Of a stretch of DNA of 64,000 nt, positions 44,825 to 57,975 are shown piece after piece. Within the stretch, counting starts at the first letter, position 1; every line of letters begins with the position of its first letter. Position numbers and translations under genes: made by a program. Location: NCBI RefSeq assembly GCF_008831285.2, contig NC_045145.1:14090040-14154039 (forward strand), given 5' to 3'. This DNA is from Nymphaea colorata (lineage: Eukaryota > Streptophyta > Magnoliopsida > Nymphaeales > Nymphaeaceae). The notes under the pieces are model-generated. The model did not search any database. It worked only from the letters and a program-made list of their open reading frames with translations, and was not told where the DNA came from.

Positions 44825-46957
44825 GTCCATAGTAACCACGATCATGTTCACTTGAAACTCAAGGGTTAGATTCAAGCCAAACATGATATAATTCTCATTC
44901 AACCATATAGCTGACCAACTTTGAACGAGTCTACCCTTTTTTTCCTGGTAAGCAAATGAACAACATGAACTATCTCATAAAATATAACTGGCATGTGGAC
45001 ATCTTCCCCAGTCATTTCCTATGTTAATGACCCAGTAATTTTAGCTGCATAATGCCTAGTGATTAGGGATCGATAATTTCATGTCTACAATTTTTCTGTG
45101 AGCCAATGAAAGGCTTAAAATTTCAAGCATCAGTCATTGTCATTCCAACATCAACCATCCAGAGGAATGACAATCAATGGAAGTCTTATAGACATTTGAC
45201 ATATCTTGTAGAGCTTTTGCTTGTTGTAGCTGTGTGACATAGAGTTCTAATTCAAAGATATTCAGTACTTTCCAAGAGAGATTCATGCAAATGATGATAT
45301 AATAAAAAAAATAACACTACTGGACAAACACACACACATACACACTTGTGATGGAAAAAGTAAAATGGAAGAAGCATCTAAACAACTCAAACCACTCGCT
45401 TGGAGAGCAATATCAATCAAAATTATTCCAAAAAGCAACAAATATCTATGAGGGAGTTATAAGTCCAGATGGGGAAGAAGATGATATACCATCCAATTGC
45501 TTATGCTAAAAAATTGACTTACATCATCATCAGATTCAATTATAATAGGAAAGCAAACTAACAACTGATAGTTAACACAACACTCTCTAAAGGACATCAA
45601 GTTCAATCCACATGAGCAGGTGGAGAGGTCATACCATATTCTACTACGCAATTTTACAGCTCAATTATTTTAATTGCAGTTGCCACAAAGCTCCAGAATG
45701 TATTGTGGATAGAAATCAAAGATATTTATAATTTAGACTAAATTTTGGGCAGAAAAAAAAAACTGTGTACAAGAAAAAAAGTATGCCGGTTATGATGAAA
45801 TTTATGAAGATTTATCCACCTTTTTGTTATTCTGCACAAAACATCCTATTTAATTCAATAATGTGTGATTGAACTTGATTAAAAGTTAATTGGAAAAAAT
45901 AATAATAGTTGTTGGGTGGTAACAATATGGGGTTGAAAAGGAAAAGAGAGACTCCATTGATACCTTCCTTCCAGTCATGACAAGGACTCAATAGTGCTCC
46001 AGGTCCAACGAAAAATTGCAATTTGATAGAGGTAAAACATGTGACAACCAACCCAACACTTAAAAAGAGTACTTTAGGATGTTCGGATTCATAATCTCAT
46101 CTTCATGACGAAAGCAAGCCCCTTATCATCTTTTGAAAGGTGCACCTTAACAATTGAAGTAGCCATTGAGATCCTCCCTGCAAGACCAACTTAAGAAAGG
46201 AAGAGTTTCCAATTGAGATGATAGTGAAACGAGTTGAAAGGAGAAAATTAAGAAAGTATCCCAATAAAAGGTTCCTAAGCTCCTCAAACCAAGGCAAAAA
46301 AAAGCAGCTTGAGAATCGATTGGAACATCCCAAGGATAAAGAAGAAAATCGGAGGATATATGATAACAAGGACATGGCCCTTGTGGATGTTCTGTGCAAG
46401 CTCTAGTAGTTACGATAACTAGATATACGTTATTGCCTGACAACAGTACATAAACCAAAACACAAGCAGCTACAACCAGCTGTACTGACCTTAGAATAAC
46501 ATTATAAAACAAGAGATAATATGATACAGATTATAACATGAACCACGATTTTCTACGTTACAGGATAGAATATGCAAAATAAAAACAATGGTCTTAGTGT
46601 AACCAAAACCATCCCTTAGAAGCACCTTTAAAAAATGAACAGATACCTTTCCATGTAGATTAGTTAAAATGCACAAGACAGAATTAAAACCATAAATAAA
46701 ATGTTTTCATTGCCTGAAGCATGGTACAAAAATACAAATTGATATGTCTTCTCTTTTTCAATTAATAGATAAAGATCTAATGTTTCATTATATTGGAGCA
46801 TTTTCAATGTAAAGGAGAAAAGGAACGACATGAATTCCCTTATATATATGCATATAGGGAGGGTGAAGCACCAGTGGGGATCCACTTCACCCACAGCTGC
46901 CTGATGAAAATCATTGGGATTTCTAACCCTGGATGTAGAAATGCACAAGAGAGAGTG

Positions 46958-46967
<10 letters not shown>

Positions 46968-47038
<71 letters not shown>
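46968..47038. repeat. (TA)n microsatellite between the two MITE copies
   Basis: About 71 bases of TA repeat preceded by a short (GT)n run. Confidence 0.95.
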
Positions 47039-47040
<2 letters not shown>

Positions 47041-47165
47041 TTAGAGTTTTTTGCAATCAATTTTTTATGCAATCTAAACTTTGGATTTGGTGCCTCTTAA
47101 AAGCCACATACAGTGGCAAAATTAACTAACCTAATACAAGTATTTAATGCACTCGTTATTTTAAA

Positions 47166-47540
47166 TCATAGTCACAAATAACGTCTCAGAGTTTTAAATG
47201 GCAAGGTTTTTTCTTGGGTATAATACGGCGAGCTTCAAAAAAAGGAGAAAAATATGGTGAATTTTTAAAAATTTAAAAAATTAAAAATGGAGAGAAAATA
47301 AAATAAGTGAGGAACTAATAATACAAACATCAAAAGGTATGTCGATTTGTAACAAATAAAAAATAGAAAATGGAAAAAAAATTGTTTCACATGAAAAAAA
47401 CTTTAAAAAAATTAAAAACTGAAAATTTTCTTTTTTTTTCATTTTTAATGCTTTTTAAAAAAACACATTTTTTTTTAGTTTTAAACGGCCAGTTAATTTA
47501 TCATGTTTTCTTTTTAAATTTGTTTTTTCTGTGACTATGA
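47166..47540. mobile_element. MITE copy 2, inverted relative to copy 1
   Basis: A 375-bp AT-rich element with ends TCATAGTCACAAAT and GTGACTATGA, a cleaner inverted repeat than copy 1. Its reverse complement follows copy 1 through most of its length; for example both carry TTATTTGTTRCAAAT, then ACTTATTTTATTTT, then a CCTTGCC near one end. It is about 40 bp longer than copy 1. I could not find a convincing target-site duplication. Confidence 0.75.
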
Positions 47541-50244
47541 ACTAAATTGAAAAATGAACATTTGTTACTATATTTTTTACCTGGGAACTACTCCAAAAAA
47601 ATCACCAATTTGTATACATTAAATGATAAAATCAAACAACAAAATTACATTCCTTCATGCGAAAATGTTCAGTTCTAACGGACCGTCAATTCTCTTCCAA
47701 AAGAAGACCACGGACCAGATATGCATTCCAAAGAAAACACAAGCATATTTGAATGCTTCAAGGCCAGATATCCGTTGCTTGGTCTCTACAATTGAAGCAA
47801 GCTAGATAATTCGGATACCATGTCTTAGAAACTATATAACATTAGGGTTTTGAAACCCTTAAAAAGAAATGGAATGAACACTTCCCTTAGACAGTACAAT
47901 TGAATGAAATTCTCGCCGGCAAATGGATAAAAAAAACGAAAAACCTGTCCACTTGTAAACGTTTCTGCATCTTCTGATGGATTCCTCAACAATGTGAGCT
48001 TATACCAGTTGGCATATGACTCATTTTTTTTCTGGACCCAGAACAACTCAAATGAAACAAACAGATGGCCGCCACATAGTGCCGAGAGAGGATTAGAAAG
48101 AAGCAATGCGCAATGTGGGAGTTTATGAGAGTAGAGAAATCAAATTTTCACTACCAAAATTTGAGGAGCAGAAGCTAAAGGTAATTCGCCAACTAAGCTT
48201 GGAAGTTACCCAAGGCCCAAGAAGATGGTATCTTCGCAAAACTTGCCATTAACTGAGACACTACGAGAACTAGGCCGCCCATTTTCAAGAATACCCAGTT
48301 ATCAGCGACATATTAACGCCAAGAAAATACTTCCAGGTTTAAAGATTTGACATGCTTTTGTATAATCCCGCACCTTCTTTTGGTTGGGGGAAGCCGATAT
48401 TTGTTGACATAACGTGACTTTTCCATGCGAAAGTTTATCCCTAGCACACTGGGAATGTTACAGGGTCGGAGACATTCGGTTACCGAACCAAATTTGAGCC
48501 CCACCGCTTATAGAAAATAATATCGTATAATAGTTGGGTTTGGATCCAGTATAAATGGTTTCTCATTTCATTCTCAATCCAAGTCTGAATAAAATTAAGT
48601 ATTTGAATACATAAATTTTAGATATGATGCTAATTGAGTCCAGGTTTGTTTAAGAAAATGATCTATCAAACTCTGGCCAATGTGAACAGGCCTTGGCCGG
48701 ATAAAGACAGAGATAGCCAAGCAGGTCGATCCCACAAGAGGGTTTTGCAGTTTTCCCTTTTATTCAGATCCATTTTCTATATAAGAAAATGCAGGTCAGA
48801 CCCATTCGCGGCCTAATACCAATGGATGCAAGTTACAGGATAAAGATTAGTAAGATTTTGGCACACATTAAAAAAAGGTTCACTGAATCTAAATCCGATT
48901 TACTTGGTATAGCTACATGTATGATGTTTGGCTTCCATTATCCATCAGATTCATATTTGTCTATGAATGCAATAAGCTAGATGATAAACCGAGTTCTATC
49001 CGACGCGACTATAACCAGATTTGGATTCCGTCGTATCCAGGCCTGACATCTTGTAATGGTGCACTATGCAGGTGGATAAAGCGCACTTGAACCCAATGTG
49101 CAATTCGACCCATACAATTCCATATCTTAGCCAGAAGCGATGTCACGTTTGATCCTATTTCACTAGTGGCTGCAACTGATTAAAATAAAGATAGAAATAC
49201 CAACCGACGGTAAGAAATCCTTTATTTAGAGACAAGCTATTTTCAGATATGATTAATCGATCTGATTCTTTGCTTGTGAGTTGCAGAACATGAATGGTTA
49301 GCACATGAAATTCTTTGGCATCAAACAGGAGTAGCAGCTGCGGTTAAGAGATAGTTTGATTGGGAGAACGCTTTTCCTTTTTTCATTAAGTAAGTTGTGC
49401 AAGATGTTTCTTTCTCCTTTTTCCTTGTGATTTAGTGCAGACATTGGGTTTCCACTGCAGGAAGTTTAAAGTTTATTTTATTGTATTCAGTTTTGTTATC
49501 TTCTTCTTCTTCTTCTTTTTTTTTTTTTTTTGGGTGGTCGACGAGGAAGAAGTGCCCAGGGATCCTTCACCAGGACACTCAGAGGTTTCCCTTATTGACT
49601 AAATAAAACGAAAGAACAATATAGGCAATAGGGGTACAGTGGCAGGATAATCAGTCTAATCTTTTGCTGTTACAGTGTTTTTTATTCCTAAATGAGACCA
49701 CGAAACCATTTTCATGTCAACAAAGATCATAATCTTCCGACATAGGTTTCATCCAATCAATCTCATATACTAAATTCTAACTTTGCGTCTGTAGATTTGG
49801 AAATGAAAGATCTCAAAGAACCGCCTTTATGATATATGGACAGCAAACATAACCTATCATGGTTCTTTCACTCAAATAGTTGGTCGTTGGCTGTATGTGG
49901 TGAAGATCACAATGGAATGGTTAAACTATTGGTATTGCGTTGGGTAAAAAACATTCAGTGAACTTAGAATTGCCGAAACAATAACCAAAACTAACATGCA
50001 TTTCTGTCCAGAGACTAGGTAACCGAATGAGCAAAATGTAAAGCAGCAAACAGAAATTTTATTTCTTTATCTAAGAAATACACATAGCAGGATATAGTGG
50101 TTCTTCTCATACATGAGTAGGCCTCCTTAGTTAATGGAACAGGTTTGTGGTTAGGCGTGGCATACAAGAATGGCAGGAATATAGACCTCTTACAAGATTT
50201 AGCAAGTCCTCCACTTGATTGTACAGCTAACTGGAATGTGCTTT

Positions 50245-52430
50245 TTATTTTGTCTTAGCAACTTTATTGCATATCTCCCATTTATTCCAAGAATTTACTT
50301 GTTCCTGTGTTCTTAATTTACTAAAAGGATCCCATCTACAAGTTACAGGAGTATTTGCATTTGAACATCTTGAAGGCTGTTGAAGTTCTCCACTTTCAGA
50401 AGAAAGTGTGAAAGGAGAAGCGCACAACCGCATGAGGAACATGTGAAATGCTATCTATAACATTATTTCTTTTTCTAGCCTAAGCCTAGAATAATAGACT
50501 GCAGTAGCTTTTCTCATTTTTAAGGCATCCAAATCTGTAGTTAATGGCATGGTCGACCATATGGTATGCTTAAGGAGACTAGCTGCAAAACCGCAAGTCA
50601 CAAATTGAAATTCTACCAAATCCAATAGCCGATTAAAGGAATCAACAGAAAGATACTTTTCTGCATGATGTAGAATTTTATTCTGTACCAATGCCATTTA
50701 CAAGAACATTCTTTTTTTTTTCTTTTTCTTCAAATGAAACTGCCAATCAAAAGTTGCTGATAAACATGTCAAAAATATTGTCAACTGAAACATTTTCAAA
50801 TGCTCCAGACATATCACAAATTTCTGAACTTTTAGAAGACGATGTGAGGTCAATTAACCAATATATAGGCAGAATAGCATACTAAATCATTACAGAGCTA
50901 GGCATATCCAAACCTTTTTATTTACTTCGTACAACCCTTCATCTTTGACTTCATATTGACTATTCCTATCTATATCAACAAAGTTTACAATCATTAGCAT
51001 TCTCCCACCAAAAAACTCATAATTGTGGTCAATCTCATGTTCAACTAGGTTAAGAGTAGCAGGCCTTTTTTGCTTCAACAAATTAACAGAAACTGAATGC
51101 ATAAGTTTTATTTCTAAATATGAGCTGCTCAACAAAAATTGAGGGCCTCTAACTATTTTCCAGGAATGTACAATCTACTAGGTTGGCATATAAGCTAAAT
51201 CAGGTGAAGCTTTCTAAGTTGTTAGAGGTCATACTTGGAAAACTTTTTTTCCTTGTGCCAAGGATGCATGCTTAGTACGGTACCACCGTACCAATATAAT
51301 TATTTCCAGTGGCAGCATCTTACTGAGAGTACTGATTTCGTTATTAAGAATGGAGAAGTGGCAGTATCTGGTTTGCCTCAACAATTTCATACAGAGTCTG
51401 CAATTTATCTTCCTACAGTGAACTGCGTACTTCTCAAGAATGCCCATATCAGACTACAGTAGCATGTTTTCAGCAAATATATTACAAAAAATGGAAAACA
51501 GTATATTTTAACAATATGTTTTCCATTCTTTGACAATGAAACTATTGCATCTCTTATAACAGATGATCTATCTATCAGTGGGATTCAAATGTATTATGTG
51601 GATGCTTGTATGTGATTTGATTCCACATATTTGGTGCGTAAGTGTGCTATACTTTTGAAACACGACAACGAAAAGTAGGCATATACGTACGTTGTTATAA
51701 AAGACAGAACAAGGCATTCAGATGTACTTGAAGCAACTGTCAGCAACCCGTTAAGAAAAATCATCAACCAAAACATAAACCTAAGATAGAAAGACCTACG
51801 ACCTAGAAAAGGAGAATATATAGCCCTGAACCAATCGAAACTACATGTGTTACCCATTGAAACTGTAATTGCCATCGTCGACAAGATAGCCTCCTCTACT
51901 AATGTGAAACTGCACATACTGACATTAATTATCATTAGGATGATCATTTGTTAAGGAGTTCATGTCAGTTTACATATGTTGCTCACAGTTACGTGTGAAC
52001 AATGATGAAGCAACCACAACAATTACAGAAATTTGTTACCATTCGAAAGAAGAAAAAAAAATCTCTGCTGTCAATCAAGCAGCAACTCATTGGATAACGA
52101 TCCCTAAAGCAAGATAGACCAATGAAAAATCCATGTCTGAGTTTAACTGAATCAATATTCTCATGCAGACTCGAAGAAAATGCAGAGAACAGAGCATCAT
52201 CTTCCTGATAAAAGCATGTGAATGAACAGTTCAAACTACAAACAACACATGCACAATATGAAAATTATAACCAAAAAACCAATATATAACCATTTCATTG
52301 ATGAATGGAATGTTCACCATCACAAGTTTTAAACCCTTGTTCACCTTTTGATACGCTTGCCCACAAAATGGCATCAAGACATTCATCATGCTCCTCACAA
52401 TTTATGTTGTGAAATCTATAGCAGAGGATT
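50245..52430 (-). pseudogene. Unrecognised multi-exon gene, probably decayed
   Basis: On the minus strand several separate pieces read as real protein, some after acceptor-like AG: about 52430-52330 (EEHDECLDAILWASVSKGEQ), from about 52204 after TTTTATCAG (EDDALFSAFSSSLHENIDS), about 51907-51860 (EEAILSTMAITVSMG), about 51415-51340 (EDKLQTLYEIVEANQILPLL), 51135-50910 (NLVEHEIDHNYEFFGGRM and onward), 50697-50470 (LVEFQFVTCGFAASLLKH and onward) and 50442-50245. Between some pieces the frame changes without an intron: after RLRLEKE the sense continues one frame over as VIDSISHVPHAVVRF, and the 51.4-kb piece hits stops before NNEISTLSKMLP resumes. That pattern suggests an old single gene with frameshifts and no clear N-terminus. 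I do not recognise the family. It could instead be a functional gene whose introns I misread. Confidence 0.4.
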
Positions 52431-52769
52431 GTGTTACTCCAAGGGAAACTTACAGAGATTTTGCTCAGAGAGGAAGTCTAAGATTTAGCCAGGATAGATC
52501 TAAAGCTTCACAACTGAACAAAGGCAGCTTCATCTGAACAGGTCCCTTCCACATATGTTGTCCCTTGGCCGCATTAGCATATCGATAAATGCTTTATATA
52601 TGAACAAACAGTTGATTTTTAACTTCTGTATCGTACTTTCTCTTCAAGCTTTTAGTACACTTCCCAAAAGAGAGGCCAGCCAAGTTCCTCAAGGACCGGG
52701 TAGACTAAAATGCTTGAAGAATAAAGGTGAAGAGGATTTCTCCTCCATAAATTTAAAAAAGAAATCCTA

Positions 52770-53942
52770 TCATAGAGGGAGAACTGAGCTGCGGTTGCGG
52801 CCATTTTTAGAGAAGAAGAAGTTTCCACTAATAGAGAAAGACCTTTTCATGTCCAATGGTATCTTCGGCATGCCTAGTCCCTTAGCAACGGCTCCCAAAG
52901 CTTTTCCTCCACTGCTGTCCCCTCCATCTCCTTTGAACCTTGAGAGTTGCCCCCAATTCAGTTTCTCAGAATCTGACGAACCTGCTCCCACCGTTGATCC
53001 ACAGGCAAGAGAGGAAAATTCGCGTGCGGAACTCGTTCTTGGTCCTGTTGATACATGTATCCTAGCCAAGGAATTCATTGACGCCGATCTTCTTATAGGC
53101 TGAACTTCATCTAATGATTTCTCCACCATTACCCCATTCAGCCGATCATTGCTTGATTGCCCAGCAAGTGCACCAAGGTCTCCACCTTTCATCGGATCTT
53201 CAACGTCCCCCAATTCAATCGCTACAAAGGCTGAATCTCCGCTTTGTTCATCGTCATTTGCCCCACCAGCACCCGGTTCCTCGACATAGGCTCGATCTAC
53301 CACAGAAGCGCCGGCAAGTCCATTCTCCGGCGGCAATGAATTTTCATTACTCGCCATGATGGGTGCTCGACACAGAGGGCAATTGACATGTGCCCTCAGC
53401 CACCGATCTATGCATTCCAAATGGAAAGCGTGGCTGCACTTAGGCAGAAGTCTGAGGTCCTCACCTTCTTGGAATTCACTCAGACAGACAGAACAATCCG
53501 TTCCCTCAATCAGGCCCTCTCCCCTCTTGAATTTACATAAAGTAATGGAATTTATGAGTGATTCCTCAAGACCCACAGTGTTGATGTACCAAAAATGGTT
53601 GATGGGGTCTTGCCCCTCAAAGAACTCATCCAGGGTAGGTGGGTTCTGTCTCTCCAGAGCTCGCCCGGATGAGTTCCTCCTCTTACAGCATCTGATCATC
53701 GTTATGTAGAAGCTCACCAACAGAAAGGCTACCGAGAGGAAAGCAACCATGGCAATAAGGGTATCTGAGAGGACATTGTGGTGAGAGAAAGGTGGTGGTG
53801 GCGAAGGCGATTCGTAGTGAACGGAAGGTACTGATGTCAGACCTGGCGGTGGTAGGGGAATCACAAGACTGCAATTCCCGAAGCACACCTCCGTGATCGT
53901 CTCGTTTGCCACAACATAGTAATGGAAACGAACACCATCCAT
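52770..53942 (-). CDS. RING-H2 E3 ubiquitin ligase, ATL family (ATL51/52/54-like)
   Basis: An intronless 390-residue protein starting at the ATG 53942-53940. After a proline-rich lumenal segment comes a transmembrane helix at about 60-82, a basic patch (RCCKRR), then the ATL membrane-proximal motif in the variant form [10 protein letters not shown] (124-133; most ATLs have GLD). The RING-H2 ligands are C150, C153, C169, H171, H174, C177, C188 and C191, with W181 at the E2-contact position. The extreme C-terminus ([19 protein letters not shown]) matches the basic serine tail of the ATL51/52/54 branch, members of which are linked to secondary wall and programmed cell death in Arabidopsis. It would be a membrane-bound ubiquitin ligase. 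It belongs to a different ATL branch from the 8.8-kb gene, so the two are not a local duplication. Confidence 0.95.
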   Translation of the reverse strand: MDGVRFHYYVVANETITEVCFGNCSLVIPLPPPGLTSVPSVHYESPSPPPPFSHHNVLSDTLIAMVAFLSVAFLLVSFYITMIRCCKRRNSSGRALERQNPPTLDEFFEGQDPINHFWYINTVGLEESLINSITLCKFKRGEGLIEGTDCSVCLSEFQEGEDLRLLPKCSHAFHLECIDRWLRAHVNCPLCRAPIMASNENSLPPENGLAGASVVDRAYVEEPGAGGANDDEQSGDSAFVAIELGDVEDPMKGGDLGALAGQSSNDRLNGVMVEKSLDEVQPIRRSASMNSLARIHVSTGPRTSSAREFSSLACGSTVGAGSSDSEKLNWGQLSRFKGDGGDSSGGKALGAVAKGLGMPKIPLDMKRSFSISGNFFFSKNGRNRSSVLPL

Positions 53943-56900
53943 GACGATGCCAGCAATATGAAGATGTGGTAGGAGAATGTTAGCGAAGAAAGAAAAGGAA
54001 GAAAGAAGCGAGTTGGAAGCTGGTCGAGAGCGAGTTGAGAGAAGCTGTAGGGTGACGAGGTCTCGTCATGCGTCTCAGTGAAGTCAAGCGGGGAGTAGTT
54101 GGTGAGCCGTTCTGTGCCAACAATGGTACGGCTGGTGAAGGAGCTCAAGATCAAGTAATGTGATCGAGGCGGAAGGCAAAAAAACTCTCGTATCCAGCTA
54201 CACCATCGTCTGCACGTGGTAGGTCCTCCATGAATATGTTAACTTTGACAATACTGTTTATAAGGATGTCGGTGACTGACCCTGAAGAGGTAGCAGGCCT
54301 GCAGCATCTCCCTTCGTCGTAATATGGCAAGTCATGTGGTCTCTTCCTTCCCTCCCAAAATTTTGTCCATTGAACATTTGTTTTTTCTTCGTTGTCACAA
54401 AGATAAAGGTACGGCCTAGGCCATGTTTTCACAAATTAACAGAAAGGAACTTTGGAGAAACTTGCTCTAGAATTTTAGCAATTCAACAACTTTTCATTAT
54501 ATCTATCTTAATGGGAAAAAAAAAAAAAGGCATATAGAGTTATCACGACATCATTTGAAAGTAATGAATACCAACTTTTTAAATAACTTGAGGTTTTAAA
54601 TCGACTAAATATGTTGCCTTTTAACATTATAGTCAATGTAGACAATACATTTTGCTGATTTACAACTAACACCTACCAAATTATTGAAAATGATAGTCAT
54701 CCTTGCACCATCACCTTGACACTGACGGAGCTAAACTTAACCTTCGTTGGGGGAATTGCGTTAAGACATGGTTTTCTTACTAATTGGCAGTGAAGCTTCC
54801 ATTTCAACAAGAAACTAGCCCATTTGGTTCACTATTTCTTTATTTCAAGTATCAAATGAATCATTTTCATACATCTTTTTATAGTTTGAAATGCTATTTT
54901 AGATGCCATTTCATAAGAACATTGTACTCTTTGAAAGTTTTTGTTAACTGAACTATTAGTTGGATTGACTTCAGATTTTTCTTTTCTACACTTGCCGAAA
55001 GATGTTCAACATGTGATAAGATGACCATTGTGTTCTTCAAACACGTATTCTAAGAAACATCACGCGGCTATGTCCAGCATTACAAAAACATTTGTAAGTA
55101 GGTCATATTTCCTAAAACAAGTACTTGGCGTTCTTAAAACATGTATTTTAATAACATGCATTCTAATAACACACAATATTATTCTCATCAAATGTATCCT
55201 TAAAATATATTTGATGCAAGAAAATAGAGAACATGTCTTTACAACACATCAAGTTCAGTTTGACTTTTCCACCAATTTAGCGGAACGATGAGAACCACAA
55301 AAAAAAAAAAATTAAGTTTGTTAGCGCATTTTGTGATGGGGCTGAGTCTCTCACGATTGCGTGTCTCAATAGATTCGCTGACCGTCCTACCCACGTTCAC
55401 GCATTAAACACTCTTCCAATACATCGGGCTGTAATTGTCAAGGGATGGGTTTCTCTCCTTTACCAACCTAAATGTGAATTAAAAGTTACGAGTCTTTCTT
55501 TGAGATGCCCTGCAGAATTCGACAACTAAAAAGTTTTAACTTTAACTACCAAGTGTTATGCGAGAGGTTGAAAGTCAGTTTTTTCTTCTTTACTTTGTAT
55601 TTAAGGTTCTCCTAGTTACTTTAGAATTTGAGTGATCTTATTATTATGATATATCCTTTTAACTCGAGTATCACTAGTGTCATTATTTATAGATCAGGAG
55701 AGTAGTACCTACATAAATCAAATTGAAGACATCTTGTCTATGCAATTTTCATGCTAACTACGACACCAACTATGCTACGTCCCTTAAAATTTCATTAAAA
55801 AAGTTAATGAAAGAGGTTTTGTCCTTTAAATGAGAAAAACAAAAGGCGATCAGGCGTTGCACCAACTTTGATTTCGTTTTATGGTTTGCCTTTAAGCGAC
55901 CCAAGTCTTATTTTTCTGCCATCTGAAAAATAATGAAAGAGGGAAAGGAATGACTCATTTTTAGACAAAAGTTTTCTTTTTAAAAAAACAATAAATAAAT
56001 AAAAGGGAAAGATGTACATGTTAGTCAAAAGGAAAAGGAAGACGCGTTTGCGTTTGCCATCCATCTCACTTAATTTCAAGGCCCCACGTTCCAAGTGCTT
56101 TATACAGTCTTCATTTGAATACCACCCCTAAAATCTGTAATAATTCTCAAAACAGCCTTGGACCAAACTTTTTGCTGATAACAGTCGGATGCCGACATGA
56201 ACGCTAATTCAAATTAAAATCTCAGCTCAAAGAAGCAGTAATTTACTGGAATGGGCTAAAATTCCAGTCGGCGGTACAATAACGAAAGGGGGATGCAAAT
56301 TTTCAGAAGTGGCAACCTCTAGCCTTTGGAGTTCCTATGCGGCGGCTGTCAATATAAAAAGCACTCCAAACGCTAACAGGAAAAATCCAGAAAGATGGAG
56401 AGAGGCGGCTTATGTAATTAGATCCAAAAGTTTGGCTCTTAAATAAACTTTTTGCCAGCATTAAAAGGGGTGGCCCAGCGTGGGACCCCGCAGCGTCGCC
56501 AAAGTGTAATTGCGAGTCGAGACTTCCAACTCCAAACGCAAAGGCCCCCATCTCCTTTAAATAAAAAAGAAAGAACTCGATATATATATATATATATTAA
56601 CAATGGTTTGGTGATTAAAAAAAAGATTAGAAAGTCAAGTTGAAGAAGTTTGATTCCGGTGATTTTGTTTTTGGAGTTTTGTTTAACTGTTGGAAGGCTG
56701 ATACTGGCCACGAATTAGAGCATTGACAAGCTTTTTCCGAGTGTAATTTAACTATTTATGTTGCACTCACGTCCTACTTACTCATGCGGTGGCTTGTTTT
56801 TTAAGATATGTCCCTTTATTAGCAAGAAAAGATTTGCACAAATAATACTTTGATTAGATGAACCGATAATAAGGCATCACCATGTTGTCGATGCGTCGTC

Positions 56901-57975
56901 CGAACAACCACATTAGGAATGTACACTCTTTCACGAAAATATTCCAAATAAATCCAATTTGCTCGATGGTCAGTGAATAATGATGATGAATGTAACATGA
57001 CATAACGACCATGTTATGATGGTGCATAGTCATGTCTGTCTGTGGTAACATCATCTAACCCCAAGACATGATCCCGCTTTGGCAGGGCTTTAATAGGCAC
57101 AAAGTAATCTTCTTCTGAGTTAGTTAGTTAGGTGCATTTGTTCAATGCCATACAACAACATCAACTTTGTTGTCCCACCAGAAATTTAATTGAATAATTG
57201 TTATCGACTCTTTCTCTCAACTGTACGACATTAATGCGTATATATAGGCCATAGAACTTAGAAGTGGCTTTTGTAACTTATACCGACCAACTGTATTTGT
57301 CGACCAAGTCTGGTTTCTCTTCCACGGATTTCACTTTGTATTTACTTTCTCAACGTTTTGGGTTTTAACCACATCCAACTTCCACCAAAAACTGGAAACA
57401 TCTTATAATCTCAAACGGCTCAAGAATTATAATTAAAGGGTTCGTAAATTACACACCACAGTATGCGGGTGATTCGCTGACATTTGAAAGCCAGGTTTTG
57501 GAGATAAAACCTGATTTTTGCACCCAAAATCAAGTTTTCGGGTGCCCTCAAAACTGGGTTTGAAAAAAACTCAGTTTTGACAAACCAGGTTTTGTAAAAG
57601 TATTTCCGAAAGTAGTGTCCAGTTAGCCTAGATTGAGATTCCAGCTGGGTCCGGACATGCGGAGTCCGGTGCAAATCCGATGCCTTGAGCTTACCTTCAT
57701 ATTGCTAATCAGTCGTATATATTTCAATACATATAGATGTTGTTTGGAAGCAACAAGTGATCTAAAAGTCTAAGCAACTCTTCCCAAGCACGTCAAGGCA
57801 TGAAGAGAAAAAACTTCAGCAAAAAGTTGCGTTTGTTCTAAGTGCCATCTCAATCTCTTCCTTCTACTTAAGCTCAAGAGTGCGCAAAGCAACCAGGCGG
57901 ACACGCTATATATATATATATATATATATCTAAAAGAGGAAGAACCCAATCAGAAAGCTGAACATCCACCAAGGA
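53943..57975. other. Intergenic region between the ATL and small membrane-protein genes
   Basis: These 4 kb contain the upstream region of the minus-strand ATL gene and of the plus-strand gene starting at 57976. I see short (TA)n runs at about 56579-56597 and 57908-57930; the latter could contribute a TATA element 45-70 bases before the downstream start codon. No protein-coding signal is convincing. Confidence 0.5.

Noticed and set aside
46793-47129. Open frames across the (TA)n tract at 46968-47038, and likewise 16513-16719 and 39305-39672
   Set aside because: Low-complexity tyrosine/isoleucine translations from a simple repeat, with no start context.
51235-51462. Plus-strand open frame starting after a splice-like TTTCCAG, with protein-like text
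   Set aside because: The minus strand at the same place carries pieces that fit a series of other minus-strand pieces, while no neighbouring plus-strand exon connects.
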